Shown: piece by piece, positions 24,216-32,808 of the stretch
Layout: each line of letters begins with the position of its first letter
How positions within the stretch are numbered: position 1 is the first letter of the stretch
NCBI GenBank assembly: GCA_964426945.1
Contig: CAYRSS010000031.1
Coordinates: 1-45,314, forward strand
DNA: 45,314 nucleotides
Origin: CAYRSS01 sp964426945
Lineage (GTDB): Bacteria; Planctomycetota; Phycisphaerae; UBA1845
Direction of reading: 5' to 3'
Position numbers and translations under genes: made by a program
The notes under the pieces: model-generated
The model's input: the letters and a program-made list of their open reading frames with translations, nothing else
Databases searched by the model: none
What the model was told of the DNA's origin: nothing

Positions 24216-26414
24216 ATGCAGCCTGATTCGCTCGTCAAACTGGCGGCCAGTGGCAACGCCACCACGGTCGAAGAGGAATGGATGCGGCTGGTCGAATCGC
24301 CGATGGCGTCCTCCACAGCGCTGGCGGACTACGGCGCAGTGCTGGGTGAGCTGGCCAAGGGCGGGCGTGTGCAGCTCGCCGAGGTGCTCGCCTGGACGGC
24401 CGTCGAAAGTGTCTCAAAGCGCGACTCGCAGCACGAGGTGCTCCGGCTGGCCGGCGGCTTCCTGCAGGCGATCGGAAAGAGCGACGAGCTTCGCTCCCAG
24501 GTCGCCGGGCTCTATCGCCAGATCTACGGCGATCGCAACGGGTTCGATGAGCTGCTGGCCGAGTCGGGGCTGGCGGGTGGCCGCCCCGTCCGTCGCGCCA
24601 TCCGCACGCTCGACGTCTGCCTGGCGCTGAAGGAGGGCGACTACCTCGTCGAGCGAGACCAGGACGGCGCGGCCCGTGTGGACGTCATCGAGATTCCCAG
24701 TTGGGAATTCACCATCACCACCCCGGACGGGGGCGACACGCTCGGCGCGGTGCTCCTGGCTGACCGTTTCGCTCCCGCCGCCGCAGACGACTTCCGTGTC
24801 CAGCGACATTTCGCCCCCGACGCCCTGATGGAGCGGCTGAGGAGCGATCCTGAGTCCATCATCATCGAACTTTGCCTGCTGAACGACGACGTCATCACCA
24901 GCGACAAGCTGGAGGCGGCGCTGGTGCCGTCAGTGATGACCGATGGCGAGTGGAAGAAATTCTGGACGGCCGCTCGCGCCGCGATCAAGAAATCGCCCAA
25001 CCTCCGCATCGAAGGCCGCGCCCCGCAGACGATCCGTTATGAGCACGCCCCCGCCTCGCTCGACAGCGGCATGGTCGAAGCCTTCGAGAAGGCCTTTGAT
25101 CCGGTCGAGAAGCTCACCATCGTCCAGCAGTACATGACCGATTCAAAGCTCTACGGGAGCGAGCCGTCGAAGGACGCGTTGTCGGAGTGCTACCAGCAGC
25201 TCTGCCACCAGGCGGAGAAGCATGAGCACAAGCGATACCCGGACGCGCTGTTGTTCTGGCTGACGGCGCGGAAGGTCGGCGAACTGGCCGGCGTGGCCGA
25301 TGCCGGCGCCGGCGCCGCGCGGATGGTGCGCGAGTCGGACGACCTCCCGGCGCTGGTGTCCGCGGTGCGTGACGACAGCCTCGTGGTGCTGGCGTGCACC
25401 GCCGTGACCGAGGCCCGTCCGGCCGACGCCATGCCCCGACTGGCCGAGCTTCTGCCCACGCTGCCGATGTCCGCCTGCGACCGGGCGGCGGAGCTGCTGC
25501 TCAGCGGCGGCTACGGCCGCAAGGAGTTCGAGCCGATCATCGATTCGATCCTTGCCGAGCCGGTCCGACACTTCGAGGCGCTTATCTGGCTGTGGGACGG
25601 GCCGAAGCGCGAGAAGGACATCGGCCAGGTGCCGCTGCTGACGCTGATGAAGTCTGTGCTCGCGGCGCTATCCGAAGCCCGCTTGTCGGATCGCCTGCCC
25701 AAGGAAGTGGTCAAGCACGTCGGCCAGCGCGCCCGCCAGGTGCTCTCGGCGCGCCGCTACGAGCGCTTCAACGAGCTGCTCAACTCGATTGAGAAGGGAC
25801 TGGCCTCGACACTGCACACCCAGCTCTCGCGGCTCGACAACCTCGGCCGCACGGTGCACGACGATCTGCTCCGCCTGCTTCGGGCCAAGTTCCCGGTGCC
25901 TCGCGAGGTGGTCAAGCTCGAGCCGTGGGAGCAGAACGACGTACTGTGGGTTACCTCGGCCGGCATGGTCCGCCGCCAGGAGGAGATCGACCACCACGTC
26001 AACGTGAAGATGGCCGAGAACGCCCGCGCCATTGGCGCCGCCGCGCAGCTTGGCGACCTCAGCGAGAACTCCGAGTACAAGTTCGCCCTGGAAGAGCGCG
26101 ACCTGCTCCGCGCCCGGCTGGCGCAGATGAACGCCGAGATGGCAATGGCCCAGGTGCTCCAGCCCGAGTCGGTCGTGACCGACCACGTCAGCATCGGCAC
26201 GCTGGTCGAGTTCGAGCGCGTCACCGACGGCGAGAAGTACGAGATGACGATCCTCGGCCCGTGGGAAGCGGCCATGTCGGCGAGCGTGTTCAACTACAAG
26301 GCGCCGCTGATGCAGAAGATTCTCGGCCTTCGCGTCGGCGACACGGTGGATTTCGAGCACAAAGGCGCCAGCGGCACCTACAAGGTGGCGCGGATCACCA
26401 ATTCGCTGATCTAG
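24216..26414 (+). CDS. greA: GreA/GreB-family transcript cleavage factor fused to a long N-terminal helical region
   Basis: 732 residues. The C-terminal 160 or so are a Gre factor: coiled coil with acidic tip LGDLSENSEYKFALEERD (about residues 611-628), then VSIGTLVEFERVTDG and ILGLRVGDTVDF, the FKBP-like domain. Gre factors enter the RNA-polymerase secondary channel and stimulate cleavage of stalled transcripts. About 560 residues precede it, rich in Leu, Ala, Glu and Lys, with no domain I recognise. Ordinary GreA is about 158 residues; a fused form of about 715 residues is one I recall from Chlamydia, consistent with a PVC origin. No strong ribosome site before ATG 24216. It leads a short operon with the YchF-like gene. 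Confidence 0.85.
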   Translation: MQPDSLVKLAASGNATTVEEEWMRLVESPMASSTALADYGAVLGELAKGGRVQLAEVLAWTAVESVSKRDSQHEVLRLAGGFLQAIGKSDELRSQVAGLYRQIYGDRNGFDELLAESGLAGGRPVRRAIRTLDVCLALKEGDYLVERDQDGAARVDVIEIPSWEFTITTPDGGDTLGAVLLADRFAPAAADDFRVQRHFAPDALMERLRSDPESIIIELCLLNDDVITSDKLEAALVPSVMTDGEWKKFWTAARAAIKKSPNLRIEGRAPQTIRYEHAPASLDSGMVEAFEKAFDPVEKLTIVQQYMTDSKLYGSEPSKDALSECYQQLCHQAEKHEHKRYPDALLFWLTARKVGELAGVADAGAGAARMVRESDDLPALVSAVRDDSLVVLACTAVTEARPADAMPRLAELLPTLPMSACDRAAELLLSGGYGRKEFEPIIDSILAEPVRHFEALIWLWDGPKREKDIGQVPLLTLMKSVLAALSEARLSDRLPKEVVKHVGQRARQVLSARRYERFNELLNSIEKGLASTLHTQLSRLDNLGRTVHDDLLRLLRAKFPVPREVVKLEPWEQNDVLWVTSAGMVRRQEEIDHHVNVKMAENARAIGAAAQLGDLSENSEYKFALEERDLLRARLAQMNAEMAMAQVLQPESVVTDHVSIGTLVEFERVTDGEKYEMTILGPWEAAMSASVFNYKAPLMQKILGLRVGDTVDFEHKGASGTYKVARITNSLI

Positions 26415-26453
26415 CGGTCTGGTCGGCGGCGGGGCAGGCACCGGGAAGCGCGC

Positions 26454-27518
26454 ATGAAGGTCGGTCTGATCGGTCTACCACAATCGGGCAAGTCCACCGT
26501 CTTCGCGGCCGTCACCGGCCAGAAGCCCGATCCCCACGCCATGCCCGAGCCGCGCCCGGCGATCGTCAAGGTCCCCGATCCGCGGCTGGCGTTTCTGGCC
26601 GGGCTTTTTCAGCCGAAGAAGGTCGTCGAGGCGACGATCGAGTTCGTCGACATCCCCGGCTTCTCGCTTTCCGACGCGAAGGGTCAGGACGACCTGCGCC
26701 GCCTCATGCCCACCATCCGCCAGATGGACCTGCTGACCATCGTGGTGCGCGACTTCGAGAACCCCTCCGTCGCGGCCTACAAGGACCGGGTGAGCGCCGC
26801 GGCGGACCTGGACGAAGTCTGGGAGGAGTTGCTCTTCGCCGATCTCGACCAGGTGACCACGCGACTGGAGCGCCTCGACAAGTCGCTGAAAAAGCCCACC
26901 AAGACGCACGATCAGGAGAAGCGCGAGCAGGCCGTGTTGCTGCGCTGTCGCGAGGCGCTGGAGAACAACGCCCCGCTTTCGTCGGCCGTTCACACGCCGG
27001 AGGACGAGCGCCTGCTGGCCAGCTTCGCCTTCGTGACGCTCAAGCCGATCGTGTGCGTGCGCAACGTGTCCGAATCGCAGGCGGGGGAGCAGATCGAGCT
27101 GTCCTCGCCGCACCTGAAGGCCTCGCTCTCGATGAGCGCCGAGATCGAAGCCGAGATCGCCTCGCTCGACCCGGCCGACCGGGCGGCGTTCATGGCCGAC
27201 CTGGGCATCAAGGATGTCGCCCGCGACCGGCTGATCCGCACGTGCTACGACGCGGGCGGGTATATCTCGTTCTTGACGATGGGACCCGACGAGTGTCGCG
27301 CGTGGACCATCCACAAGGGCAGCACGGCGGTCGAGGCGGCGGGCAAGATCCACAGCGACCTGGCCCGCGGATTCGTCCGGGCCGAGACGATCGCGTATGA
27401 CGACCTGGTCGCCGCGGGCGATGCGAAGGCGGTCAAGGCCGCGGGCAAGGCACGCAAGGAAGGCAAGGCCTACGTCGTGGCCGACGGCGATATTCTGAAC
27501 ATCTTGGCGACTACCTGA
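26454..27518 (+). CDS. YchF-like GTPase/ATPase (Obg superfamily, TGS domain)
   Basis: 354 residues. YchF/OLA1 proteins bind ATP and associate with ribosomes. N-terminal P-loop is GLPQSGKST, where Escherichia YchF has GLPNVGKST; Walker B/G3 reads FVDIPGFSLSDAKGQ, not the family's DIAGLVKGAS; the nucleotide-choice motif is NVSE, as expected for ATP preference. The coiled insert and C-terminal TGS/DUF933 region (RAWTIHKGSTA, AGKIHSDLARGFVRAETIAYDDL, GKAYVVADGDI) are closely family-like. The altered G1 and G3 suggest a divergent branch. It starts 39 bases after greA, probably co-transcribed. Confidence 0.88.
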   Translation: MKVGLIGLPQSGKSTVFAAVTGQKPDPHAMPEPRPAIVKVPDPRLAFLAGLFQPKKVVEATIEFVDIPGFSLSDAKGQDDLRRLMPTIRQMDLLTIVVRDFENPSVAAYKDRVSAAADLDEVWEELLFADLDQVTTRLERLDKSLKKPTKTHDQEKREQAVLLRCREALENNAPLSSAVHTPEDERLLASFAFVTLKPIVCVRNVSESQAGEQIELSSPHLKASLSMSAEIEAEIASLDPADRAAFMADLGIKDVARDRLIRTCYDAGGYISFLTMGPDECRAWTIHKGSTAVEAAGKIHSDLARGFVRAETIAYDDLVAAGDAKAVKAAGKARKEGKAYVVADGDILNILATT

Positions 27519-27656
27519 TACCCCCCGGCCGCCGCCGTGCCTCCGCGTTTGGCGGGGCGCGGGCTCGCGGGCCGGTCCGATTGTCTGCCGCGGAAGCCGT
27601 CCGGCGCTGGGCCGGGCGGCCCGCCAACCTGGAGCCGTGGTGAGGAGAACGACTCG

Positions 27657-27839
27657 ATGAAGAGCATGATCAAGCTTGTTGCGCGTACGATGGTCCTGAG
27701 CGTGGCGCTGGGCGGCCTGATGCTGGCCAACGTGGGCTGCAGCGGCAAGTGCTGCAAGCCCAAGTGCGACACGCAGTCGAAGTGTGCGGCGGGCTGCAGC
27801 AAGCCCTGCTGTGCGAAGGCCGACGGGGCCGCGAAGTAG
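27657..27839 (+). CDS. Small cysteine-rich lipoprotein-like peptide
   Basis: 60 residues, no recognised family. A basic start (MKSMIKLVAR), a hydrophobic stretch, and then VGC at residue 28, a plausible but not perfect lipobox. After it the chain has eight Cys (28, 32, 33, 37, 43, 47, 51, 52) in 25 residues with Lys/Pro/Ala between, as in a metal-binding peptide. ATG 27657 is set by GAGGAG 8-9 bases upstream; the longer frame from 27537 is rejected. The gene stands alone between ychF and the tRNA. Confidence 0.6.
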   Translation: MKSMIKLVARTMVLSVALGGLMLANVGCSGKCCKPKCDTQSKCAAGCSKPCCAKADGAAK

Positions 27840-27868
27840 TTCGCTTTTCCTGCCGCCGCGAGGCTCGG

Positions 27869-27897
27869 TTTCCCGCCGGGGCTCGGCGTGGTAGGAT
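27869..27897 (+). promoter_or_regulatory. Promoter candidate for the tRNA gene
   Basis: TTTCCC (27869-27874), 17-base spacer, TAGGAT (27892-27897). The -10 is good; the -35 is weak. It would give a 44-base 5' leader to the tRNA. Confidence 0.3.
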
Positions 27898-27947
27898 CAG
27901 GTTTGCTTCGGGTCGCGCGGGCCCTCACCGGCCCCGCGGCCCGAGTT

Positions 27948-28023
27948 CGGGGCGTGGCGCAGTCTGGTTTAGCGCGCTTGACTGGGGGTCAAGAGGTCGC
28001 AGGTTCGAATCCTGTCGCCCCGA
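27948..28023 (+). tRNA. tRNA-Pro (anticodon GGG)
   Basis: 76 bases, complete cloverleaf. Acceptor CGGGGCG pairs with CGCCCCG (28016-28022); D arm GCGC/GCGC; anticodon arm CTTGA/TCAAG around loop CTGGGGG, so the anticodon is GGG, reading the Pro codon CCC and its wobble partner; T arm GCAGG/CCTGT around TTCGAAT. Discriminator A; CCA is not encoded. The C1-G72 pair is normal for bacterial tRNA-Pro. Confidence 0.95.
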
Positions 28024-28300
28024 TTCGCCTTCGGCGAATAGAGCAGGTGAGCGGAGAGAGGGAAGATCGGGCGACGTGTTAACGCCCGCGCGCCTGCCGT
28101 CTTCTCTCTGCGTTCGCGACTGAATCGCCGCGAGCAGACACCCCGCGCACGCGGTCAATCAGCGGGATCCTATCCTTCCTTGATAGCGGCGAACGGTGGC
28201 CACCCAGCCTATTCGCCGCACATTGTGCGGCGAATAGGCGTCCTGATCACCGCACGGCGGCCCGGCTGGCCTCCGGGCCGACCAGCGATGCGCCCGCCCG
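28024..28300. other. Structured intergenic stretch after the tRNA
   Basis: About 280 bases between the tRNA and the convergent grpB-like gene. It holds a 7-pair hairpin ATTCGCC-TTC-GGCGAAT directly after the tRNA (28023-28039), a long imperfect inverted pair (AGAGAGGGAAGA and CGGGCG upstream; CGCCCG and TCTTCTCTCT downstream, about 28054-28111), and a 31-base palindrome at 28208-28238. No gene is supported. Confidence 0.5.
28208..28238. repeat. Perfect 31-base palindrome
   Basis: CCTATTCGCCGCACA and its exact complement TGTGCGGCGAATAGG flank a single T. It sits 63 bases beyond the stop of the minus-strand grpB-like gene, in the right place for a terminator hairpin, but there is no T-run on either side. 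The CGAATA part is shared with the hairpin after the tRNA. Confidence 0.6.
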
Positions 28301-28846
28301 CTAATCTACCCCCGCCAGAGCGAACAACTCGCGCATGAACGCCCCTTTCGCCTCCGCATAGCCCTCCCGGTCGTCGCCGAAGCGGGGGGCAAGGGCTTGT
28401 TTGAGGGCTGCGTAGCGGGCGGCGGCGGCGGGGTTCTGGCGGAGGGTGTCGCGGACGGCGAGGTGCCGCCGGGCCTCGGTTGAGCCATCGACCAGCATGT
28501 GGGCATGGTGGGTCCGGGGCGAACCTTTGATGAACAGGTGCCGCCCGGGGATGCCGAAGTCGCCGGCGAACCAGTAGCCCAGCGCCCGCATCTGGGACAC
28601 GCAGTCGAACCCGTCTTCGAATCGCTTTACGAGCGGCATCAGGTCGAGCACGGGCTTGGCAAGCAGGCCGGGCACGGCGGTACTGCCGATGTGCTCGACG
28701 CGCAGCACGCCCGGTCCGCAGGCCGCGACGATGCGGGCGCACTCCGCCGCAGCGTCCGCAAGCCAGCGCGGGTCATGCGGCAGGAGCACGATCGCCTCTC
28801 GGGCGCGCCACAGTTCCTCGGGGTCGATGCTCGGTCGCTCAGGCAT
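28301..28846 (-). CDS. GrpB (UPF0157) family protein
   Basis: 181 residues of the GrpB/UPF0157 family, nucleotidyltransferase-fold proteins of unclear substrate. Recognised by VEHIGSTAVPGLLAKPVLDL (about 50-69), a variant of the GSTAVPGLxAKPxxDI core, then FAGDFGIPGRHLFIKG and HHAHMLV. ATG 28846 gives a normal start; the opening continues upstream into 29437 as a shadow of the YciI-like gene. It converges on the tRNA. Confidence 0.85.
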   Translation of the reverse strand: MPERPSIDPEELWRAREAIVLLPHDPRWLADAAAECARIVAACGPGVLRVEHIGSTAVPGLLAKPVLDLMPLVKRFEDGFDCVSQMRALGYWFAGDFGIPGRHLFIKGSPRTHHAHMLVDGSTEARRHLAVRDTLRQNPAAAARYAALKQALAPRFGDDREGYAEAKGAFMRELFALAGVD

Positions 28847-29017
28847 GGCGGTACTATATCGCCCGGTCGGTGCCGCGGATGGTGGGGCGGTCCCGGTGAT
28901 GGCGTGCAAAAAAGTGTGCCCCGGTGTCGATCGGGCCGCCGGCCGGGCGACATCCTGATGTGAGGCCTGCCCGCGGGGCGGCGGGGCGGGAGCCGGACGA
29001 ACTGGAAAGGAAGCGGA

Positions 29018-29380
29018 ATGCGTGTGATGGTGATCGTACGGGCGTCGAAGAAGTCGGAAGCGGGGGTGATGCCCTCGCCGCAGCTTCTGGCTGAGATGGG
29101 CAAGTTCAACGAGGAGCTGGTGAAGGCCGGGATGATGCTCGACGGGGCCGGCCTGACGCCGAGTTCCAAGGGGGCCCGGGTGCGGATATCGGGGGCCGGG
29201 CGGACGGTGATCGACGGGCCGTTCACCGAGAGCAAGGAGCTGATCGCCGGCTACTGGATCTGGCGGGTGAAGGACCTGGCCGAGGCGGTCGAGTGGGTGA
29301 AGCGCTGCCCGAACCCGCAGCCGGGGGAGGACACGGAGGTGGAGATCCGGCCGCTCTTCGAAGAGGCGGACTTCGCGTAA
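29018..29380 (+). CDS. YciI-like (YCII-related) protein
   Basis: 120 residues. The YCII-related domain: VMVIVRASKKSE at the start, FNEELVKAGMMLDGAGLTPS in the middle and the highly typical DGPFTESKELIAGYWIW. Such proteins are small dimeric enzymes or regulators of unknown reaction, often near sigma factors or VOC proteins. A GGAAAGGAAGCGGA ribosome site precedes ATG 29018. A VOC-fold protein follows 164 bases later on the same strand. Confidence 0.85.
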   Translation: MRVMVIVRASKKSEAGVMPSPQLLAEMGKFNEELVKAGMMLDGAGLTPSSKGARVRISGAGRTVIDGPFTESKELIAGYWIWRVKDLAEAVEWVKRCPNPQPGEDTEVEIRPLFEEADFA

Positions 29381-29544
29381 CACTCGGTTCAGCGAGTGCA
29401 CAGGCTTGGCCTCGTCGCCTCGCGTTGCAGAGGACAACGAGACACCCGGCGACCGGCTCGTGGCCGCGTCGCCGTAAGAAGGTTGATTGTCGGTGGCCGG
29501 TGGCGGTCGCCGTGTTCAGGGACCGCGCGACAGGAGTACATCAG

Positions 29545-29898
29545 ATGGGCAATCCTATTGTTCACTTCGAGATCGGCTGCCGCGACAGTGCGAAGGCGCA
29601 GGCGTTCTATGGCAAGCTGTTCGACTGGAAATTCGAGAGCTACGGCCCGACGGCGATGATCACGGGCGACCCGCAGGGGGGCATCCTCGGGCACATCTCG
29701 GCGCTCGGCCACGAGCCGCACAACTACACGCTGGTGTACGTGCAGGTGGACGACCTGCAGGCCTACCTGACAAAGGCGGAGTCGCTGGGCGGCAAGACGA
29801 TGGTCCCGCCCACGGACGTTCCGCAGATGGGCCAGTTCGCCTGGCTGACGGATCCGGAGGGGACGATCGTCGGCCTGTGGAAGCCGCTGAAGCAATAG
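29545..29898 (+). CDS. VOC (glyoxalase/bleomycin-resistance) superfamily protein
   Basis: 117 residues, a single VOC-domain half-pair: PIVHFEIGCRDSAKAQAFYGKLFDWKF at the start and DPEGTIVGLWKPL at the end, with DVPQMGQFAWLTD before it. Members are small metal enzymes or antibiotic-binding proteins; no substrate can be assigned. ATG 29545 has GGAG 8 bases ahead. It ends 17 bases before the convergent comEC stop. Confidence 0.85.
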   Translation: MGNPIVHFEIGCRDSAKAQAFYGKLFDWKFESYGPTAMITGDPQGGILGHISALGHEPHNYTLVYVQVDDLQAYLTKAESLGGKTMVPPTDVPQMGQFAWLTDPEGTIVGLWKPLKQ

Positions 29899-29915
29899 GC
29901 GCGTGCCGCTGCGGC

Positions 29916-32603
29916 CTACCGCATCGTCCGCACACTCACGCCTGCCGCGCCGAGGCGGACTTCCACCGCCCCGGCGTCGGCCGTGCTGTAGAGTGACCGG
30001 TCGGCCGCGATGCGCAGCAGCGCTTCGTCCGTCCCTGCCATTCGCTCGCCCGTCGATCGGATGAGAATGTCCGCGTCGACGGCGGCGACGAACTTCGCGG
30101 TGCTGGATACGACCGCGCCGTGGTGGGGCAGGACGAGTACATCGGCGCGGAGGTCTCCCCGGTCGATCAGCGCCTCCTGCGTCTCCACGTCGATGTCGCC
30201 GGTGAGCAGGATCGACCTGCCGGCGTAGCGGATGCGCAGGACGGTCGAAGCGTCGTTCTCCACGACGGCGGATGGGCGACTGGCCGTCGGGGTCGCGCCG
30301 GCTTCATCGTCCAGCGGCGGCCAGAGCCATTCGAAGGTCGCTCCGCCCTGTTCCCACTGTGCGGCGGGCGGGCCGATTCGTACCGGATGGCCGACGTCGT
30401 CGAGGTGGTCGAGCAGTCGGCGCGCGGGGGATCGCTGCTCGGCGAGGGCCACGAACTCGTCGTTGAGCACCACCGGGCCGCAGTCCACCATCGCGATGAG
30501 CGAGGGGATGCCGCTGAGGTGGTCCATGTTCGGGTGGCTGACGTAGATCGCGTCGATGCGTCGCAGGCCGCGCTCGTGGAGCATGGGCAGGAACACGCCG
30601 CGGCCGGGGTCGTAAGGCCCCGACGCGCCGGCGTCGTAGACGATCGCCGTGCCGTCGGGCAGCTCGATCAGCGTGGACGAGCCGCGTCCCACTGCGAGGC
30701 ATGTGATGCGCAGTTCGCCTTCGCTTGCCGCGGGATAGCGCCAGGCGATGGCTCCTGCCGCGGTAATCCCAGCGCAGATGAGCAGCACCCGGCGCGACAG
30801 CCGCGGCAGGCGCGGGGCGATGAAGCGCGGGCGGCTCGTCGCGGCAGGCGTTCGCGGCGCGGCCGCGTCGGCTTCGCTCTCGGCGACTGCCGCGAAGGCG
30901 GGGCCGTATCGCCAGATCAGCGCCAGCAGCAGCGCATAATACGCGACGACGCTGTACCACGGCGGCGCGGGCAGGTTCACCGACGCACCGGGCACGTCCG
31001 CCAGTACTTCGACGATGGCGATGAGCGCTGCGTCGGCACCGCGCAGCACCGGCGTGAGAAAACTCGCGAGCCAGGGCGAGAACATGGCGATGAGAAACTT
31101 CGCCATGCCCGCGGCCATCACGAGCGTCACGAGCGGCATCAGCAGCAGCGTGTTGACCGCGCCGTAGGGCTGGACCTGCTGGAAGTGCACCAGCCCGACC
31201 GGCGCCGCTGCCAGCCATGCGGCGAGGGAGAGCACGACGGCAGTCCGCGCCGCCCGATACGCGGACGACGCGGCCTTCGCCGTCCACGAGGCGCGTTGCG
31301 CGCGATCACGCTGCACGGCGGCGATAAGCTGGTCGTCCTGGTCCACCTCGTGCGGCGAGCGTCCGGCCAGCCGCCGCTGCACCACCTTGAGTGCCCCCTC
31401 CAGCGCCGGGCCCAGGAAGATCACCCCCAGCACCGCCGCGGTCGAGAGCTGGTAACCCGCGTCAAAGATCATCGCCGGATCGATCACGCCGAGGGCGATG
31501 ACGGTTGCGGCGATCCAGTTGAGCGTCGCACGCTCGCGGCCGGTGAGCCGGGCGATGCAGTAAATGACGCCGATGACGGTGGCTCGGAGGATCGGCGGAC
31601 GGGCCTCGGCGATAATTGCGTACATGATGACGGCGATGAGCATGAGCCATGTGCGCGGCCGGCGGCGCAGACCCAGCAGCCGCCCGATCGCCCCGGCCAG
31701 CCCCATCGTGATCCCGACGTTGACGCCGCTGACCGCGAGGAAGTGAATGCAGCCCGCGCGGACAAACACATCGTTGAGGCGCTGATCGAGTTGCGAGCGA
31801 TGACCGATGATCATCGCCTCGAGCAGGCTTGCCTCTTCCGGGCTGGCGGCGGCGATGTCGTCCGTGAGGAGCCCGGCCGCCCAGCGCCGCACGCTTTCGA
31901 CCGCGCGCGAGGTGTCGGCCTTTGGCGGGGCGAGACGGATCGCGCCGACGGCGTGCGGGCATGAGAAGGCCGCGTGCAGTCCCTGTCGGCGGTAGTACAG
32001 CGCCCAGTCGAACCCGCCCGGGTTCACCGGCGGCTGGAATCGCCGCAGCGTGCCGAACATTTCGATCCGTTCGCCCTGCTCCAGATCGTCGAGGGGTTCG
32101 CCGATCGTGACCCGGAGCATTCCCGACGCCGGGTGAAAGCCGCTCGGCGTGTCGACGGCGTCGAGCCGCAGCAGGAAGTTGGTGCGCGAGGTGCCGTAGC
32201 CGAAGTCGGCGAAGAGGTGTTTCGGCGGCGGCGTGAGCCGCGGTGGTGTGGCGACTGTGCCGCGGACGCGGGCGGTGGTGCTGTCGCCGGTCCAGAAGTG
32301 CAGAATGTTGCCCGGCGGCAGGTGGCGCATCTGGCGATGATGCAGCAGCGCGCCGCCCGCACCGGCGGCGAGGGCGAGAATCGCAAGCATCGCGTCGCGG
32401 CGGCCGCGTATGATCGGGGCAGACATGGCGAGCGCCGCGCCGGCGAGCACGCCGAGCGGGATCAGCGCGGTCGGCGCCAACAGTCGGTCCAGCGCGATGC
32501 CAGAGAGCAACCCCAGCGCCGCCGGCAGCAGCGGCGCCCGGCCTGCGACCTGGCGCAGGAGTGGCTGCACAGCAGGCGACACGCTGACGCCGAGACGCTG
32601 CAC
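29916..32603 (-). CDS. comEC: ComEC/Rec2 family DNA-uptake channel protein
   Basis: 895 residues, inner-membrane protein that carries single-stranded DNA into the cell during natural transformation. N-terminal hydrophobic pair and soluble OB-like domain (about 1-235), then the competence domain with LLEAMIIGHRSQLD, IHFLAVSGVNVG and about eight hydrophobic segments to residue 600, and a C-terminal metallo-beta-lactamase-like domain with VSHPNMDHLSG (about 688) and LPHHGA. GTG 32603 is the likely start. Alone in this window; other competence genes are not here, but pseudopilin-like genes are. Confidence 0.93.
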   Translation of the reverse strand: MQRLGVSVSPAVQPLLRQVAGRAPLLPAALGLLSGIALDRLLAPTALIPLGVLAGAALAMSAPIIRGRRDAMLAILALAAGAGGALLHHRQMRHLPPGNILHFWTGDSTTARVRGTVATPPRLTPPPKHLFADFGYGTSRTNFLLRLDAVDTPSGFHPASGMLRVTIGEPLDDLEQGERIEMFGTLRRFQPPVNPGGFDWALYYRRQGLHAAFSCPHAVGAIRLAPPKADTSRAVESVRRWAAGLLTDDIAAASPEEASLLEAMIIGHRSQLDQRLNDVFVRAGCIHFLAVSGVNVGITMGLAGAIGRLLGLRRRPRTWLMLIAVIMYAIIAEARPPILRATVIGVIYCIARLTGRERATLNWIAATVIALGVIDPAMIFDAGYQLSTAAVLGVIFLGPALEGALKVVQRRLAGRSPHEVDQDDQLIAAVQRDRAQRASWTAKAASSAYRAARTAVVLSLAAWLAAAPVGLVHFQQVQPYGAVNTLLLMPLVTLVMAAGMAKFLIAMFSPWLASFLTPVLRGADAALIAIVEVLADVPGASVNLPAPPWYSVVAYYALLLALIWRYGPAFAAVAESEADAAAPRTPAATSRPRFIAPRLPRLSRRVLLICAGITAAGAIAWRYPAASEGELRITCLAVGRGSSTLIELPDGTAIVYDAGASGPYDPGRGVFLPMLHERGLRRIDAIYVSHPNMDHLSGIPSLIAMVDCGPVVLNDEFVALAEQRSPARRLLDHLDDVGHPVRIGPPAAQWEQGGATFEWLWPPLDDEAGATPTASRPSAVVENDASTVLRIRYAGRSILLTGDIDVETQEALIDRGDLRADVLVLPHHGAVVSSTAKFVAAVDADILIRSTGERMAGTDEALLRIAADRSLYSTADAGAVEVRLGAAGVSVRTMR

Positions 32604-32808
32604 CGGGGCATCACCTCGCGGGCCGGGCCGCGATCAGGGCGGGCCTTGGGACTCAAAAACAAACGCGGATTCGGCTCCGAACGGTCGTAGGACCGGATGC
32701 GGCCCGGGACGTGCGGGGCTCGCGTTGCCACCATCTTGCCTTGCGGTGATAATCCTTCAACACCCGCGCGTCGCGGTCGGCGAGTCGGAGTCAACCACGA
32801 GCCCCTTC

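Noticed and set aside
25925..27400. 491-residue plus-strand opening across the greA/ychF junction
   Set aside because: It runs in another frame through two real genes and reads as Arg/Gly/Ala-rich noise.
28023..28039. Intrinsic terminator of the tRNA
   Set aside because: There is a good 7-pair hairpin but no T-run after it, so termination cannot be called.
30120..31964. 614-residue plus-strand opening opposite comEC
   Set aside because: Antisense shadow rich in Arg, Gly and His with no recognisable domain. ComEC motifs on the other strand are continuous.
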